From Flavobacterium sp. UMI-01 (lineage in GTDB: Bacteria; Bacteroidota; Bacteroidia; Flavobacteriales; Flavobacteriaceae): a DNA stretch of 64,000 bases. Position 1 is the stretch's first letter; each line of letters starts with the position of its first letter. The notes under the pieces were generated by a model. It searched no databases. It was not told where the DNA came from and saw nothing but the letters and a program-made list of their open reading frames with translations. Of the stretch, positions 43,972 through 53,509 are shown one piece after another. Location: positions 1 through 64,000 of the forward strand of contig NZ_BPLU01000009.1 in the NCBI RefSeq assembly GCF_019656315.1, read 5' to 3'. The position numbers were made by a program, and so were the translations under genes.

Positions 43972-43981
43972 ACTATACTGA

Positions 43982-46216
43982 TTAAACATTTTTGAGTTGC
44001 ATTTGCTTAGCAATGGTTTCTTCTAAATTCTTTAGGACAATTGGCTTGGTGATAAAATCATCCATACCACTTGCAATAGCTTTGGTTTTGTCTTCATCAA
44101 AGGCACTGGCGGTAACCGCAATTATCGGGATGTTGTTTATTTTGTATTTTGTTAAATTATGTATTTTATTAGTTGCTTCAAATCCATCCATTTCGGGCAT
44201 GTGTAAGTCCATAAATACAATGTCATAATCGTTTTCTTTGAACAATGTTACCGCTTCTTTTCCATTATTAGCAATTTCAGAAGGGATGCCCAATTTGTCT
44301 AAGAGTTTTCGTAGTACTTTTTGGTTGATGATGTTGTCTTCTACAATCAAAGCTTTATGAACAATTAAATCCTGTGGTGGAGATGTTGTTTGGTGTTTTG
44401 TTTCTTCTAAGAGAGCGTTGATATCTAATTGGAAAGGAATATCAAAGCTAAAACTGGAGCCACCCCCCTCAAGAGCGATGATGCTGAGTTTATTACCTCC
44501 CATCAATATGATGAGTTGATTTGAAATGGTTAATCCAAGCCCTGTGCCACCGTATTTTCGAGTAGTACTTAAATCAGCTTGTTCAAAAGCTAAAAGCAGC
44601 TTTTCTGTTTTTTTGACATCAATACCAATTCCTGAGTCCATAACTTTAAAATTCAGGTACTGTATGTTGTCTTTTTTACGTAACAATTGCACTTCAAGTC
44701 TCACCTCACCTTCGGAAGTAAATTTAATGGCATTGTCCAATAAGTTGATCAATACTTGTTGTAACCTTAAATTATCACAAAGTATCGCATTTGTGATTTG
44801 GTCATCAAAATGAAAATGCAGGGTGATGTTTTTATCTTTGATTCGGTATTCGAATAATCGGATTAATTTAGAAAGTTCTTTTTTTAGATGGATAGGGTGT
44901 TCTTCTAACTTCATTTTGCCCGCTTCCATTTTGGAATGATCCAAAATCATATTAACAATTCCTAACAAGTGATCGGCACTATGCTCTGCAATTTCAATAT
45001 ATTCCGTTTGTTCGCTATTTAATGGGCTCGTTTTTAAAATGTTCAACATCCCGATTACTCCATTGAGAGGAGACCTAATTTCATGACTCATATTAGCAAG
45101 AAACTGCGTTTTAAATTTAGCGGTGTTGTGTGCTGCCTCAGTATTTTTTTCTAAGAAGTCGAGGTTTTCCGTCAGTCTTTCCTTCAACACATTATAACTT
45201 TTTAGCAAAAAATCGACTTCCTTGATGGTAGATTGGTGTTGAATAGGGGTTGTGTTTTTTTTGAAATTAGAAACAATAAAATTGGAAATATCCAATGAAA
45301 GTAGTTTGATGTCCTTTGTGAAATATTTTGAAAGATAAAAGCACAATACGAGTGCAATTACAATCATCAGTAAAGTTTGCGCCAGTTGGAAATAAAACAA
45401 AGTGTTTTTTAAATGGATGATTCTGTTTTCATTGTGATTGATAATCCGTTCAAACAAAGTTTCGATTTCGTCATTCAACTGATTGATTTTTCCATTTAAA
45501 CCTTGGTTGTAGTTGTCTCCCAAAATACTGCCTAGCGTGACCAACTCATTGAAATAAGTTTTGTACGCTTTTATGGTTTCTTTGGTGGTGATGTCAATTT
45601 CATTAGAGTTGATGGTGTTGTTGTAAAGTGTCTCAAATTTTTTGATGTAAGTTTTTTCAGAACGTAAAAGATAGTCTTTTTCATGGCGACGAAATTGTAA
45701 AATTATGGCACTTTTTAATTTTTTTTCATTTTCTAAAAGATGGGCTTTTTCACGCATTTTACCTTCTATGCCATAGTCTTTAAAACCGCGTATTAAGGCA
45801 ATTTCTTTGTATTTAGCCACGGTTGAGGTAAGACTGTCAATTTTGTTGAACAAACTTAACAAGTCCTTTTTGTTGGTTTCGATATGAAGTTCCTCTGATT
45901 CTTTAAAAATCAAGTCCACTTCGACGCGTTGCTTCTTTAAATTGCCAATGTATTGATGAAGGTCTTTCTGATTATTTTGAACATAGAAATTTTTCTCCTT
46001 GTAGCCGTAGAGTAAAAAAGTTTGGAAACGTTTGATATTAGCACTGAAATCTTGTGAAACGCGATACGATTTATAGCTAAATTCATTAAGATGGTCAATT
46101 TTTCGGTCAATTGTAAGGTAAACTAAAAACCAAATAATGATTAATAGAATCATCACCGTGAATGATAGAAAAATTTGAATTCTAAAATCACGAATATTAG
46201 GTAGTGAAAATTTCAA
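43982..46216 (-). CDS. Hybrid sensor kinase with receiver domain
   Basis: A 744-residue hybrid histidine kinase. The N-terminal membrane segment (about 15-35) and a second (about 272-296) bracket a helical extracytoplasmic sensing domain (about 40-270). A HisKA domain has His378 in FLANMSHEIRSPLNGVIG. The catalytic domain carries LRLQQVLINLLDNAIKFT, DSGIGI and GTGLGLTISNQL. A C-terminal receiver has EDNIINQKVLRKLL, the phosphoacceptor Asp670 in VFMDLHMPEMDG and KPI. No separate regulator is adjacent, so phosphate probably passes to an Hpt protein elsewhere. It stands alone on the minus strand. Confidence 0.9.
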   Translation of the reverse strand: MKFSLPNIRDFRIQIFLSFTVMILLIIIWFLVYLTIDRKIDHLNEFSYKSYRVSQDFSANIKRFQTFLLYGYKEKNFYVQNNQKDLHQYIGNLKKQRVEVDLIFKESEELHIETNKKDLLSLFNKIDSLTSTVAKYKEIALIRGFKDYGIEGKMREKAHLLENEKKLKSAIILQFRRHEKDYLLRSEKTYIKKFETLYNNTINSNEIDITTKETIKAYKTYFNELVTLGSILGDNYNQGLNGKINQLNDEIETLFERIINHNENRIIHLKNTLFYFQLAQTLLMIVIALVLCFYLSKYFTKDIKLLSLDISNFIVSNFKKNTTPIQHQSTIKEVDFLLKSYNVLKERLTENLDFLEKNTEAAHNTAKFKTQFLANMSHEIRSPLNGVIGMLNILKTSPLNSEQTEYIEIAEHSADHLLGIVNMILDHSKMEAGKMKLEEHPIHLKKELSKLIRLFEYRIKDKNITLHFHFDDQITNAILCDNLRLQQVLINLLDNAIKFTSEGEVRLEVQLLRKKDNIQYLNFKVMDSGIGIDVKKTEKLLLAFEQADLSTTRKYGGTGLGLTISNQLIILMGGNKLSIIALEGGGSSFSFDIPFQLDINALLEETKHQTTSPPQDLIVHKALIVEDNIINQKVLRKLLDKLGIPSEIANNGKEAVTLFKENDYDIVFMDLHMPEMDGFEATNKIHNLTKYKINNIPIIAVTASAFDEDKTKAIASGMDDFITKPIVLKNLEETIAKQMQLKNV

Positions 46217-46346
46217 TGGAGGTATTTTAAATTATGCTAACAAATTTAAAGTCCTCGTGACGAAATCAGATTAATATAATTCGAATAAAAGGTTAACGAA
46301 TTGTTTTTATTTATAATCGAAATAGGTTGAAATTATGTTCTAAATA

Positions 46347-46368
46347 AAGGGAAGCTTAAACTTCCCTT
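46347..46368 (-). terminator. rluF terminator
   Basis: An 8-bp stem AAGGGAAG/CTTCCCTT with a 6-nt loop between the hybrid kinase and rluF, followed on the minus strand by a T-rich tail that is weaker than in other terminators here. Confidence 0.6.
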
Positions 46369-46386
46369 TATCAATTCAATTGGTTT

Positions 46387-47199
46387 TTAATAATCCCCTC
46401 TTCTCTTAAACCTCGGATCATTTTTTTTGATGAAATCAGCTTTTCTTTTAGTGGGTTCAATTTTAGGCAAACTGGCTTCTTCTGTTTTGCTTGAAGGTTC
46501 TATTAATTGATTAAGTTCTTTGATTTCAGCATCAGTCAAATCACGGTATCGCCCTACAGGAACATCCAATGAAATATTAATAATTCGGATTCGTTTCAAA
46601 GCGGTAACTTCGTAACCTAAATATTCACACATACGACGAATTTGACGATTCAATCCTTGAGTCAAAATGATTTTAAAGGTGTATTTAGAGATTTGTTCCA
46701 CCTTGCATTTTCGCGTAACTGTATCCAGAATGGGGACACCATTACCCATGCGTTCGATAAATCTATCGGTAATGGGTTTGTTAACAGTAACGGTATATTC
46801 TTTTTCGTGGTTGTTTCGAGCGCGGAGAATTTTATTGACAATATCTCCATCATTAGTCATAAAAATCAACCCCTCGCTGGCTTTGTCTAATCGTCCAATT
46901 GGAAAAATACGTTTGGGATAATTGATGTAATCTACAATGTTGTTTTGTACTTCTAAATTGGTCGTACATTCAATACCCACAGGTTTATTGAAAGCAAGGT
47001 AAACTGGTTTTTCCCGACTTTCCCGAATCAATTTGCCGTCAATACGTACTTCGTCATCAGGAGCTACTTTGGTTCCTAATTCTGGAACAGTGCCATTAAT
47101 AGTAACCCTTCCTTGTTCTATGTATTTATCGGCTTCACGTCGAGAACAGAATCCTGTTTCGCCAATGAATTTATTGAGTCTTTTTAGATTATCTTCCAT
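46387..47199 (-). CDS. rluF: 23S rRNA pseudouridine synthase RluF family
   Basis: An RNA-modifying enzyme of the RsuA/RluF type that makes pseudouridine in 23S rRNA. The 270 residues open with an S4 RNA-binding domain (RLNKFIGETGFCSRREADKYIEQGRVTINGTV) and continue with the catalytic GRLDKASEGLIFMTNDGD, with nucleophile Asp105. Later motifs include KEYTVTVNKPI and ILTQGLNRQIRRMCEYLGYEV. The basic C-terminal tail (RKADFIKKNDPRFKRRGDY) is a likely RNA contact. RluF is the best match over RluB by the S4 pattern, but I cannot be sure which rRNA position it modifies. It is monocistronic. Confidence 0.87.
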   Translation of the reverse strand: MEDNLKRLNKFIGETGFCSRREADKYIEQGRVTINGTVPELGTKVAPDDEVRIDGKLIRESREKPVYLAFNKPVGIECTTNLEVQNNIVDYINYPKRIFPIGRLDKASEGLIFMTNDGDIVNKILRARNNHEKEYTVTVNKPITDRFIERMGNGVPILDTVTRKCKVEQISKYTFKIILTQGLNRQIRRMCEYLGYEVTALKRIRIINISLDVPVGRYRDLTDAEIKELNQLIEPSSKTEEASLPKIEPTKRKADFIKKNDPRFKRRGDY

Positions 47200-47281
47200 G
47201 GTGCAAAAATAACAAAATTAGTTCGTTCCTTGTTTAGGATAGATAAAAATGAAAGGTTTAAATTAAGGGATAACTTCTTTG

Positions 47282-48130
47282 TTATTTTGTTTCAAATAAA
47301 AAAGAGATTACTTGGTGGTAGAGCGCTTCGTCATGTAAGGCATGACCCAGGCCTGTTGTTTCAATAAAAACAGCATTTTCCCAAGCCGTAGCAATTTTTT
47401 TCCCCTCGTCAAAAAGCACAATCGTATCGTGGATGTCGTGGGCTATAAGTCCCTTGGTTTTGATTTTAGAAGCAAAATGTTTTCCTGTAAATTCATCTAG
47501 TTCTTTTTGGAATACGTTAGCGTATTTTACTTCAAGTCCTTTGATAATTGAGGATTTTAAACTAAGTAAATCGGTGTAATTGTAAAGAATGGTTTTGAAT
47601 TCATCAGGTGCGCCTAAGATAACCGTCTTTTCAATCGAATGGTTTTCATAATGAGATTGGTAATACAAACTGGTTTTACCACCAAAGGAGTGACCAATAA
47701 GGTATTTAGGTTGGTATTCTTGTACAAGAACGTTTATCCATTCCGCATATTTAGGAATAGAAAATTCTGTTCCGCTTGATAGTCCATGCGCAGGAGCATC
47801 TAATGCTACGATGGTGCTGCCTGTAGCTTGTAAATAAGGCAAAGTTTTTTTCCATCTCGAGGAGTTGCTTTCCCAGCCATGAACCAAAAGGATAACAGTG
47901 TCGTTTCCTTCCCAAAGGTAAGTAGCAATGTTTTCGCCTTTATGAGTAATGGATTTAAAAGTGGCTTTTGCAAGCGTTTTGGGTAATTGTTGGGGGTGTA
48001 GTTTTCCTTTACGAGGTTGGCTAAAAAGGGCAAATGCCAACTGATTCGCTTTTTCGGGAAAAGCAAAACTTAATAAGTTAAGGTATAGTCCAATGGACTT
48101 AGTAAAGATAAAATAAAATACTTTTTTCAT
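47282..48130 (-). CDS. Alpha/beta hydrolase
   Basis: A 282-residue hydrolase of the alpha/beta fold. The oxyanion region is LLVHGWESNSSRW, and the nucleophile elbow GHSFGG places the catalytic Ser148. A likely acid is the Asp of LIAHDIHDTIVLFDEG, and the final His lies in GLGHALHDE. The start has a hydrophobic N-terminal segment (MKKVFYFIFTKSIGLYLNLLSF) that may be a membrane anchor rather than a cleaved signal. Substrate and pathway are unknown. It stands alone between rluF and the coiled-coil gene. Confidence 0.85.
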   Translation of the reverse strand: MKKVFYFIFTKSIGLYLNLLSFAFPEKANQLAFALFSQPRKGKLHPQQLPKTLAKATFKSITHKGENIATYLWEGNDTVILLVHGWESNSSRWKKTLPYLQATGSTIVALDAPAHGLSSGTEFSIPKYAEWINVLVQEYQPKYLIGHSFGGKTSLYYQSHYENHSIEKTVILGAPDEFKTILYNYTDLLSLKSSIIKGLEVKYANVFQKELDEFTGKHFASKIKTKGLIAHDIHDTIVLFDEGKKIATAWENAVFIETTGLGHALHDEALYHQVISFLFETK

Positions 48131-48136
48131 ATAAAA

Positions 48137-48160
48137 AAGCCACGCTTTGAGGCGTGGCTT
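48137..48160 (-). terminator. Terminator after the coiled-coil/nif3 unit's second gene
   Basis: A 9-bp GC-rich stem AAGCCACGC/GCGTGGCTT with a 6-nt loop, followed on the minus strand by a run of T. It ends the transcript of the nif3-coiled-coil pair. Confidence 0.85.
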
Positions 48161-48169
48161 GTATGATTT

Positions 48170-48949
48170 TTAGAAAGTGGCAAATAAATTTTCCATCTTT
48201 TCTTTTTCTTCTTCAGCAAGTGAGCTATCTACTAAGATTCTTCCTGAATGTTCATCAGTGATGATTTTCTTTCTTGAAGCAATTTCAACTTGAGTTTGCG
48301 GTGGGATAGTAAAGAAAGAACCTGCAGAAGCACCTCTTTCGATAGAAACAACAGCTAATCCGTTGCGAACACTAGAACGAATACGGTCATAAGCAGCTAA
48401 TAAACGAGGCTCAATTTGCGCTCTGAACTCTTCTGATTTTTCCATCAAAAAGGATTCTTCTTTAGCCGTTTCTGATAAAATAGAATCCAATTCCGCTTTT
48501 TTATGTTTTAAGTGGTTTGATTTCAATTCAAGTTTTTCCTTAGATTGAGCAATAACCTCTTTTTTATGTTCGATAGACGCTTTCATTTCTTTGATTTGCT
48601 TTTCAGCTAATTGAATTTCAAGCTCTTGGAATTCAATTTCTTTTGTCAAAGAGTTGAATTCACGGTTGTTACGAACTGTTTCTTGTTGTTTGGTGTATTT
48701 TTTTATAGACTCTTTGTGTTCTTCAATTGCAATCTTTTTTGCTTTGATTTGCTCTTCAATAACTTCAAGATCGCCTTTTAATTTTTCAGAACGTGTAGTT
48801 AAGCCTGCCACTTCATCTTCTAAATCCTCTACCTCAAGAGGAAGTTCTCCTCTCACGTTTCTAATTTCGTCAATTCTAGAGTCGATTAATTGTAAATCAT
48901 AAATCGCTCTTAATTTTTCCTCAACGCTTAATTCTTTCGTATTCGTCAT
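48170..48949 (-). CDS. Coiled-coil protein of the CT398/zinc-ribbon family, ribbon cysteines lost
   Basis: A 259-residue protein that is mostly a long coiled coil (about 10-190, EVIEQIKAKKIAIEEHKESIKKYTKQQETVRNNREFNSLTKEIEFQELEI). The C-terminal region keeps the family pattern (SIERGASAGSFFTIPPQTQVEIASRKKIITDEHSGRILVDSSL), but the Cys pair that usually binds zinc just before and around GRIL is replaced (DEHSGRIL), so zinc binding by that site is unlikely. Members of this family often sit beside nif3, as here: the nif3 gene ends three bases before this start. The function is unknown; scaffold or filament-like roles have been suggested for relatives. Confidence 0.8.
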   Translation of the reverse strand: MTNTKELSVEEKLRAIYDLQLIDSRIDEIRNVRGELPLEVEDLEDEVAGLTTRSEKLKGDLEVIEEQIKAKKIAIEEHKESIKKYTKQQETVRNNREFNSLTKEIEFQELEIQLAEKQIKEMKASIEHKKEVIAQSKEKLELKSNHLKHKKAELDSILSETAKEESFLMEKSEEFRAQIEPRLLAAYDRIRSSVRNGLAVVSIERGASAGSFFTIPPQTQVEIASRKKIITDEHSGRILVDSSLAEEEKEKMENLFATF

Positions 48950-48952
48950 ATT

Positions 48953-50047
48953 CTATAAGTACTTAACTGGATTTGTATTTTCTTCGGATAAAATGATGGC
49001 AAAATTAAGTATTTTTTTTCTAAGATAATCAACAATATAGTTTTTTGTATAACGTTCTGATTCAAAATGTCCAATATCTGCTAAAATCAGTTGGTTTTCG
49101 GCCTCATAAAACTGATGGTATTTTAAATCAGCAGTTAAGAAGATATCGGCACCTGCTTTGATAGCGTTTTTAATAGCAAAACTACCCGAGCCACCCAATA
49201 CGGCTACTTTTTTAATTTTTTTTCCTAAAAGTGCCGAATGTCTGATGCCTTCGGCTTGTGTTTTTTCTTTTACAAAATACAAGAACTCTCTGCCTTCCAT
49301 AGGCGTTTCGAGTTCGCCAATCATCCCTAAGCCAATATTTTGATGTGTGTTTTGAATGTCATAAATTTCATAAGCCACTTCTTCATAAACATGATTTGTA
49401 AATAAAGCGTTCAAAATTTTAGATTCTAAATGCTTTTCGAAAGTCACTTCGATTTTGATTTCTTCATTTTCTACAAATTCAAATCGTACTCCTATTTCGG
49501 GATTACTATTTTCGTTCCCCATGTAGGTTCCAATTCCTTTGGAGTTAAAACTACAATCCTCATAATTACCGATATTTCCAGCTCCTGCTTCAAATAAGGC
49601 GTTTCTAACTTTTTCGGCGTTTTCAGGAATAGTATAGGTAACAAGTTTTCGAATGAAGTTAGGTTTTGGAATTAATATTTTACAATTCATAAGACCTAAA
49701 GTATTGCAGAATATTTTATTGACGCCTTCTTGATGATTGTCCAGCGCGGTATGAACAGCGTAGATAGCGATGTCGTTTTTGATGGCTTTAATAATGGCTT
49801 TTTCAACATAATTTTTACCAGTAATTTTCTTTAACCCGGAAAAAAGAATTGGATGAAAACAAACGACCAAATTACAGTTGTTTTTGACGGCTTCATCGAT
49901 GACACTTTCCAATGCGTCATGACAAACCAAAATTCCTGTAGCTTCAGTGGCTGGATTACCTACTAATAAGCCTACATTGTCAAAATCTTCTGCATAGCTC
50001 AAAGGAGCCATTTCTTCAAGTACGGTAAGGATTTCGTTTATTTTCAC
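48953..50047 (-). CDS. Nif3-like dinuclear metal centre protein
   Basis: A 364-residue member of the Nif3/YbgI family, a hexameric protein with a two-metal site that is widely conserved but poorly understood; links to GTP cyclohydrolase-like chemistry have been proposed for relatives. Motifs seen: SYAEDFDNVGLLVGNP at the start, VVCFHPILFSGLKKI with a metal His, AVHTALDNHQEGVN with a further His, then a central insertion (about 130-235) resembling the PII-like domain of longer members, and the C-terminal DIGHFESERYT metal motif. It is the first gene of a pair; the coiled-coil protein follows after three bases. Confidence 0.87.
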   Translation of the reverse strand: MKINEILTVLEEMAPLSYAEDFDNVGLLVGNPATEATGILVCHDALESVIDEAVKNNCNLVVCFHPILFSGLKKITGKNYVEKAIIKAIKNDIAIYAVHTALDNHQEGVNKIFCNTLGLMNCKILIPKPNFIRKLVTYTIPENAEKVRNALFEAGAGNIGNYEDCSFNSKGIGTYMGNENSNPEIGVRFEFVENEEIKIEVTFEKHLESKILNALFTNHVYEEVAYEIYDIQNTHQNIGLGMIGELETPMEGREFLYFVKEKTQAEGIRHSALLGKKIKKVAVLGGSGSFAIKNAIKAGADIFLTADLKYHQFYEAENQLILADIGHFESERYTKNYIVDYLRKKILNFAIILSEENTNPVKYL

Positions 50048-50130
50048 AGTTTGGGATTTATAAGGTTAACATCTAAAATCAAATGAATGGCGCGTATCAG
50101 TTCAAAGATAAATTATTCTATTTTTGTAAA

Positions 50131-51156
50131 ATGAAATTTATTAGAAAAATTCTTTTTCCTTTTGCTTTGTTGTACGGACTGATTACGGCTATTCGTAATT
50201 TTTTATTTGACAAAGGGATTTTAAAAGCGACTTCTTTTGATGTGCCTGTTATTGCAGTTGGAAATTTAAGTGTGGGTGGGACTGGGAAAACGCCTCAAAT
50301 TGAAAACTTAGTTCGACTGCTAGGGGATAAATACAAAGTAGCCACTTTGAGTCGAGGATACAAACGGCAATCGAACGGTTTTGTTTTGGCTGATGCCAAT
50401 GCCAATGCGTTGATTCTCGGAGATGAACCCTATCAGTATTATCAAAAATTCCCTCATATTCAAGTAGCAGTTGATGCGGATCGAACTAACGGCATTCAAC
50501 AATTGCTCTCGCAAATTGATAAACCAGAAATTATTTTGCTAGATGATGCCTATCAACATCGAAAAGTGAAGGCAGGATTGTATGTTTTGCTTACCGCTTA
50601 TGGCGATTTGTACGTTGATGATGCGGTTTTGCCAATGGGAAATTTAAGAGAGTGGCGGAGTGGTGCGAGCCGAGCAAAGATAGTTGTGGTAACTAAATGT
50701 CCCACCAATCTTTCTGTTGAAGAACAAAAGCAAATTGAAGAAAAACTGCAGTTGTTGTCTAGTCAAGAGTTGTATTTTTCTACGATAGCGTATGATACGA
50801 TGGTGTATGGTAAGTCGGGACAATTGGAAGTAAAAGAACTTACAAACAATGATTTTGTTTTGCTGGCAGGTATTGCCAAACCAAAGCCTTTTTTTGAATA
50901 TTTAAAAAATCAAAGTACTCTCTGTTTGACCTATCCTGATCATTATCATTTTTCAGATAGTGATTTGTTAGAAATTGAAACAAAGACCCAAGGAAAAAGG
51001 ATTGTTACTACTGAAAAAGATTATGTGCGTTTGAAGGATAGTATTTTGCAAAATCAATTGTATTATTTACCTATAAAAAGTAAGTTGTTAGGGAAACAAA
51101 CTCAATTTGAAACCACAATTAATCGTTTCGTCGAGCAATTTGATATCCGTGGGTAA
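50131..51156 (+). CDS. lpxK: Tetraacyldisaccharide 4'-kinase
   Basis: LpxK phosphorylates the lipid A disaccharide precursor at the inner membrane, a late step of lipid A synthesis. ATG 50131 gives 341 residues; an upstream ATG at 50083 adds 16 residues with no family likeness. The N-terminal anchor FIRKILFPFALLYGLITAIRN is followed by the ATP loop VGNLSVGGTGKTPQIENLVR. Other motifs: LSRGYKRQSNGFVL, GDEPYQYYQKFP, LLDDAYQHRKVKAGL and TTEKDYVRL. The lipid A pathway implies a Gram-negative outer membrane. It is read away from nif3 across an 83-bp gap. Confidence 0.95.
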   Translation: MKFIRKILFPFALLYGLITAIRNFLFDKGILKATSFDVPVIAVGNLSVGGTGKTPQIENLVRLLGDKYKVATLSRGYKRQSNGFVLADANANALILGDEPYQYYQKFPHIQVAVDADRTNGIQQLLSQIDKPEIILLDDAYQHRKVKAGLYVLLTAYGDLYVDDAVLPMGNLREWRSGASRAKIVVVTKCPTNLSVEEQKQIEEKLQLLSSQELYFSTIAYDTMVYGKSGQLEVKELTNNDFVLLAGIAKPKPFFEYLKNQSTLCLTYPDHYHFSDSDLLEIETKTQGKRIVTTEKDYVRLKDSILQNQLYYLPIKSKLLGKQTQFETTINRFVEQFDIRG

Positions 51157-51165
51157 GCTTCAATA

Positions 51166-51207
51166 AAAAAATCAACCCTATCAAATGAATGATAGAAGTT
51201 GATTTTT
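51166..51207. terminator. Terminator after lpxK
   Basis: A stem with two arms (AAAAATCAAC/GTTGATTTTT outside, TATCA/TGATA inside) and a T run on the right. It can serve the rightward lpxK transcript and possibly the leftward porin-like gene. Confidence 0.75.
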
Positions 51208-51316
51208 AAAGGATTATAAAAAATGTTCTTGTATTTTAATTTCATACTTGAAAAATATACAAGCTTGTCTCCGTATTTGTGGTATTTATGAGTAATTTGA
51301 TTTTTACAATCAATTT

Positions 51317-51832
51317 TTATAATTTAAATCCGTAAGCCAAACGCAATGCAATTTGATTGGTGTCGTATTCAGTGTACCCTTCGTAACGCAAACTTACATC
51401 AATGTATTTAGTAGCGTATCCAATTCCGGGAGCAAATAAGTACGTGTGTTGGTTTACTTTATTTGTTACCGCAAAAGCACCACCTACTTCACCTAATACA
51501 TAAAATTGGTCTTCCCAAACAAAGGCTTTGAAACCTGCTTTAACAGGAATGATACCAAGATCTTTTCGGTCGTTGCTGATGAATAAATTTGTAAAACCTG
51601 ACGTCAGAATCAAAGATGTTTTTTTGGATAAATCATATTGTAATCTTGCATCGGCACCTAAGGCGTAATTGTAAAAGTCTTCGTTAGTGGGTACTCCAGC
51701 ATTAAGACCAAATCCTAAACGGAAACCTTGGTCGTAATCAGAGGTCATTTTATCTTGAGCAAATGTAGTTGTGCAAAAAAATAGGGCGAGTCCTGCCAAA
51801 GCTGCGTTTTTGAATTTAAATGTCATTTTCAT
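51317..51832 (-). CDS. Outer membrane beta-barrel protein, OmpW/OprF-like small barrel
   Basis: A 171-residue predicted small outer membrane barrel. The signal peptide is clear (AALAGLALFFCTTTFAQ). The mature protein consists of alternating strands (FRLGFGLNAGVPTNEDFYNYALGADARLQYDLSKKTSLILTSGFTNLF..., FYVLGEVGGAFAV, YTEYDTNQIALRLAYGFKL) and ends in an aromatic residue pattern suited to barrel assembly. I cannot match it to a named porin. It stands alone, so no partner can be inferred. Confidence 0.75.
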   Translation of the reverse strand: MKMTFKFKNAALAGLALFFCTTTFAQDKMTSDYDQGFRLGFGLNAGVPTNEDFYNYALGADARLQYDLSKKTSLILTSGFTNLFISNDRKDLGIIPVKAGFKAFVWEDQFYVLGEVGGAFAVTNKVNQHTYLFAPGIGYATKYIDVSLRYEGYTEYDTNQIALRLAYGFKL

Positions 51833-52062
51833 AATATTTGATTTAGATTAATAATAATAGGCGTTGATTGATGTATTACGCCAATTTGATTGTGTATTGG
51901 CAAATTTAGAACATTGACTCAACCTCTATTTATAAGATTTATTGATAATGTTGTATAATTTTTAGATTCATTTGATAATATGGACGGGATCACTTAAAAG
52001 TTCGATTTCCTATCGAATATAAAAGCATCTGCTTACCTTTGCCTTCGGAAAAAAAATAATAC

Positions 52063-53457
52063 GTGACTATAGCAGCCTATACCAAAGAATTTTCATATAA
52101 TTTTAAATTAGCGTATCCCATCATTATTGGTATGCTTGGGCATACTGTTGTGGGGATTGTAGATAATATAATGGTGGGGCATATAGGTCCTGCTGAATTA
52201 GCTGCAGCTTCATTGGCTAATAGTTTGGTCTTTGTAGCGATGTCATTAGGGATTGGGTTTTCTACAGCGATTACTCCCATGGCCGCTGCGGCAGATGGAA
52301 AAAAAGATATCCCCGAAGGACGCACCGCTTTTCATCATGGGTTGTATTTGTGTACTCTTTTAGGGGTGTTGCTTTTTGGTGGTATTTTAATAGTCAAACC
52401 TTGGATGGATAGCATGGGGCAACCTTCGCATGTGGTTGATTTAGCCAAACCATTTATGAATGTCATTGCTTTTTCGTTAGTGCCTTTAATTATTTTTCAA
52501 GGGTACAAGCAATTTGCTGATGGGATGAGCGAAACCAAATATGCTATGTGGGCCACATTATGGGGTAATATTGTCAATGTGGTTTTGAACTATGTTTTGA
52601 TTTATGGGATTTGGCTGTTTCCTAAAATGGGTTTTATGGGGGCGGCTGTAGGGACTTTAGTTTCTCGATTTGTCATGTTGGGGTATTTGCATTATAAAAT
52701 GAAGCGAAAGGCAAAGTTTCATCCCTTTTTTGAAGGTTTTTCTCTTCAGAAAATACAAAAAAAAGTGAATGTTGAGATGATAAAATTAGGGGCACCTTCG
52801 GCATTACAAATGTTTTTTGAGGTGGGGTTGTTTACTGCTGCTGTTTGGCTCTCGGGTCGGTTAGGAGTAGCCGAGCAAGCCGCAAACCAAATTGCATTGA
52901 GTTTGGCTTCGTTTACCTTTATGTTTGCTATGGGATTGAGTGTGGCTGCAACCATTAGAGTAGGAAATCAAAAAGGATTGAAAGACTATAAAAAATTACG
53001 TCTTGTAGCCTTGTCTATTTTTATCTTGGCCATTTTACTCGAAATGTTTTTTGCTGTTTTCTTTGTGTTGTTTCATGGATACTTGCCGCATTGGTTTATG
53101 GATTCTACTAATCTCATGGATTTAGCTCAAAATAAAGAAGTGGTAGAAATTGCCTCCAATTTATTGTTGGTAGCTGCTGTTTTCCAAATTTCAGATGGTA
53201 TTCAGGTAGTAATGTTGGGGGCTTTAAGAGGGTTACAGGATGTAAAAATCCCCATGTACATTACTTTTTTGGCGTATTGGATTGTAGGTTTTCCTATTTG
53301 TATTTGGTTGGGATTGTTTACCGCTTTAAATGCTATTGGAATTTGGATTGGACTTTTGGCAGGCTTATCAACAGCGGCTTTATTTTTGTATCTTCGCTTT
53401 AATTATTTGACTAAAAAAATGATAGCAGAAGCGAGTAACAACACTTCGATTAATTAA
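52063..53457 (+). CDS. MATE-family multidrug/metabolite exporter
   Basis: A 464-residue inner-membrane exporter of the MATE family, which uses a sodium or proton gradient to expel cationic compounds. About twelve hydrophobic segments are visible in two homologous halves. The start is a GTG at 52063, and the first residues YPIIIGMLGHTVVGIVDNIMVGHIGPAELAAASLANS match the family's first repeat. The second repeat begins GAPSALQMFFEVGLFTAAVWLSGRLGVAEQAANQIALSLASF. A TACCTTTG box lies 22 bp upstream, without a clear -33. It stands alone. Confidence 0.9.
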   Translation: MTIAAYTKEFSYNFKLAYPIIIGMLGHTVVGIVDNIMVGHIGPAELAAASLANSLVFVAMSLGIGFSTAITPMAAAADGKKDIPEGRTAFHHGLYLCTLLGVLLFGGILIVKPWMDSMGQPSHVVDLAKPFMNVIAFSLVPLIIFQGYKQFADGMSETKYAMWATLWGNIVNVVLNYVLIYGIWLFPKMGFMGAAVGTLVSRFVMLGYLHYKMKRKAKFHPFFEGFSLQKIQKKVNVEMIKLGAPSALQMFFEVGLFTAAVWLSGRLGVAEQAANQIALSLASFTFMFAMGLSVAATIRVGNQKGLKDYKKLRLVALSIFILAILLEMFFAVFFVLFHGYLPHWFMDSTNLMDLAQNKEVVEIASNLLLVAAVFQISDGIQVVMLGALRGLQDVKIPMYITFLAYWIVGFPICIWLGLFTALNAIGIWIGLLAGLSTAALFLYLRFNYLTKKMIAEASNNTSIN

Positions 53458-53509
53458 AATCAACTTAAATAATTCAAAATTAATAACTCATAACTTCATA
53501 TTTCACACA

